Positions 5,648 to 6,256 of a stretch of DNA of 6,256 nucleotides are shown here, piece by piece. The translations under genes and the position numbers were made by a program. The notes under the pieces were generated by a model. That model had not been told where the DNA came from and did not search any database. It saw nothing but the letters and a program-made list of their open reading frames with translations. The stretch's first letter is position 1. Each line of letters opens with the position of its first letter. This DNA comes from DAOMFM01 sp035429825 (lineage in GTDB: Bacteria; Acidobacteriota; Blastocatellia; UBA7656; JADIYM01): contig JBGAKX010000201.1 of the NCBI GenBank assembly GCA_044224215.1, positions 1 through 6,256 of the forward strand, read 5' to 3'.

Positions 5648-6133
5648 TCAGCGGCGAGACGAGACGTCCATGCACATCAGGTGAAGATGCTGAACATACT
5701 GACCACCGATACGCTCGTAGAACCCGAGCGCCTGAGCATTGTGCCGATCCACGGTCCACACGAGCTGCTTCGCCCCCCGACCTGCCGCGACTGCGCCAGC
5801 CTCGCGCATCAGCGCGGCCCCGGCTCCGCGACCCCGCACCCCTTGCGTAACGAACAGGTCCACCACGAACAGCACGCGGCAGGCCGCGTCCGTGTCGTAG
5901 CCGTCGTGATACAGCAGGTATCCGACAACTTCACCCGCGATTTCGGCCACCAGCCCCCGAAATGCCGGCTGAGGCCCAAAACCGTCGCGCTCGAGTGCCT
6001 CCGCGTCGAGTCGGAGGTCGGTTTCGTCGCCAAGACCCCGAAGATACCCGGCGAACTCCGCCGTAAGGCGCGCGATCGCGGGCACATCCGAATGCCTCGC
6101 TTCGCGAATGACATACTCCCCCGTATGGCTCAT
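5648..6133 (-). CDS. GNAT-family N-acetyltransferase
   Basis: The 161-residue product has the normal size of a single-domain Gcn5-related acetyltransferase. The N-terminal strand and helices YVIREARHSDVPAIARLTAEF (7-27) form motif C/D; the core strand LFVVDLFVTQGVRGRGAGAAL (88-108) holds the acetyl-CoA pyrophosphate loop, RGRGAG at 100-105 (Q/RxxGxG/A). HNAQALGFYERIG (131-143) is motif B with the conserved Asn and Tyr. The VDLFV and N..A..FYE pattern resembles the diamine/spermidine-type (SSAT-like) branch, but the substrate cannot be assigned from sequence alone. The start is ATG at 6133, with AGGAGG on the minus strand only three bases before it, shorter than usual; no alternative in-frame ATG exists downstream within the domain. 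It converges with the ECF41 gene across 75 bases and is probably independently transcribed. Confidence 0.9.
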   Translation of the reverse strand: MSHTGEYVIREARHSDVPAIARLTAEFAGYLRGLGDETDLRLDAEALERDGFGPQPAFRGLVAEIAGEVVGYLLYHDGYDTDAACRVLFVVDLFVTQGVRGRGAGAALMREAGAVAAGRGAKQLVWTVDRHNAQALGFYERIGGQYVQHLHLMCMDVSSRR

Positions 6134-6136
6134 AGA

Positions 6137-6142
6137 CCTCCT
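6137..6142 (-). promoter_or_regulatory. Strong but close Shine-Dalgarno site of the acetyltransferase gene
   Basis: The minus-strand sequence reads AGGAGG, followed by TCT and the ATG at 6133. A spacer of three bases is short, though the motif itself is a full match. It supports the chosen start. Confidence 0.6.
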
Positions 6143-6256
6143 GTTGCCGAACGCGCCGATGTACCGGACGCGCGATCAATAGAAAGGATAACCAAGTAAC
6201 TACAGCTTCACGTGCTCCCGTTCAATTCCTGGTCACTCGCCCATTCGAAGAACCTG
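6143..6256. other. Region upstream of the acetyltransferase gene
   Basis: No gene is visible in this 114-base end of the window. It should hold the minus-strand promoter of the acetyltransferase. A TTGAAC followed 17 bases later by TAGTTA can be found on the minus strand, but the -10 match is poor and I do not call a promoter. No tRNA fold is present. Confidence 0.4.

Overview
The window is high-GC bacterial chromosome with short intergenic gaps, six or seven ordinary protein-coding genes, and no sign of phage, transposon, CRISPR or stable RNA genes. A PadR regulator directly coupled to a 'permease prefix' membrane protein, together with an ECF41-type sigma factor, suggests a soil or environmental lineage such as Acidobacteriota or Gemmatimonadota. 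This placement is an inference from gene content only; no marker gene is present.

Layout. Bases 1-219 hold no gene but contain a 40-base nested inverted repeat. Then comes a plus-strand two-gene operon: a short PadR-family repressor (259-597) overlapping by ATGA a polytopic membrane protein with an N-terminal permease-prefix-like region (594-1967). Its promoter is easy to read (TTGGCA, 17 bases, TATAGT). Inverted repeats cover the spacer and -10, and the predicted transcript starts almost at the ATG. Two minus-strand genes follow, both of house-cleaning or unknown type: a DUF1801 protein (2976-2482) and a YdhR-like alpha/beta-barrel monooxygenase-type protein (2418-2122).

The most informative part is 3304-5572. 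An FAD-dependent oxidoreductase of the phytoene-desaturase/amine-oxidase fold (3365-4678) is followed 21 bases later by an ECF41 sigma factor (4700-5572) with its fused C-terminal SnoaL-like regulatory domain and the family's signature motifs (WLPEP linker, DGGGK, NPDKL). Upstream of the oxidoreductase lies a match to the ECF41 promoter, TGTCACA, 16 bases, CGTC. The sigma factor is therefore expected to switch on the oxidoreductase and, by read-through, itself. No anti-sigma gene is present, as usual for ECF41, in which the C-terminal domain does that job. The same promoter and leader carry an unusually dense set of inverted repeats and a 7-base tandem duplication that places two ATGs next to each other and folds over the ribosome binding site.

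The window ends with a convergent minus-strand GNAT acetyltransferase (6133-5648) and its upstream region.

I do not see a wholly new multi-gene system here. The items most worth testing are the autoregulated ECF41/oxidoreductase module with its structured leader, and the near-leaderless PadR/membrane-protein operon.
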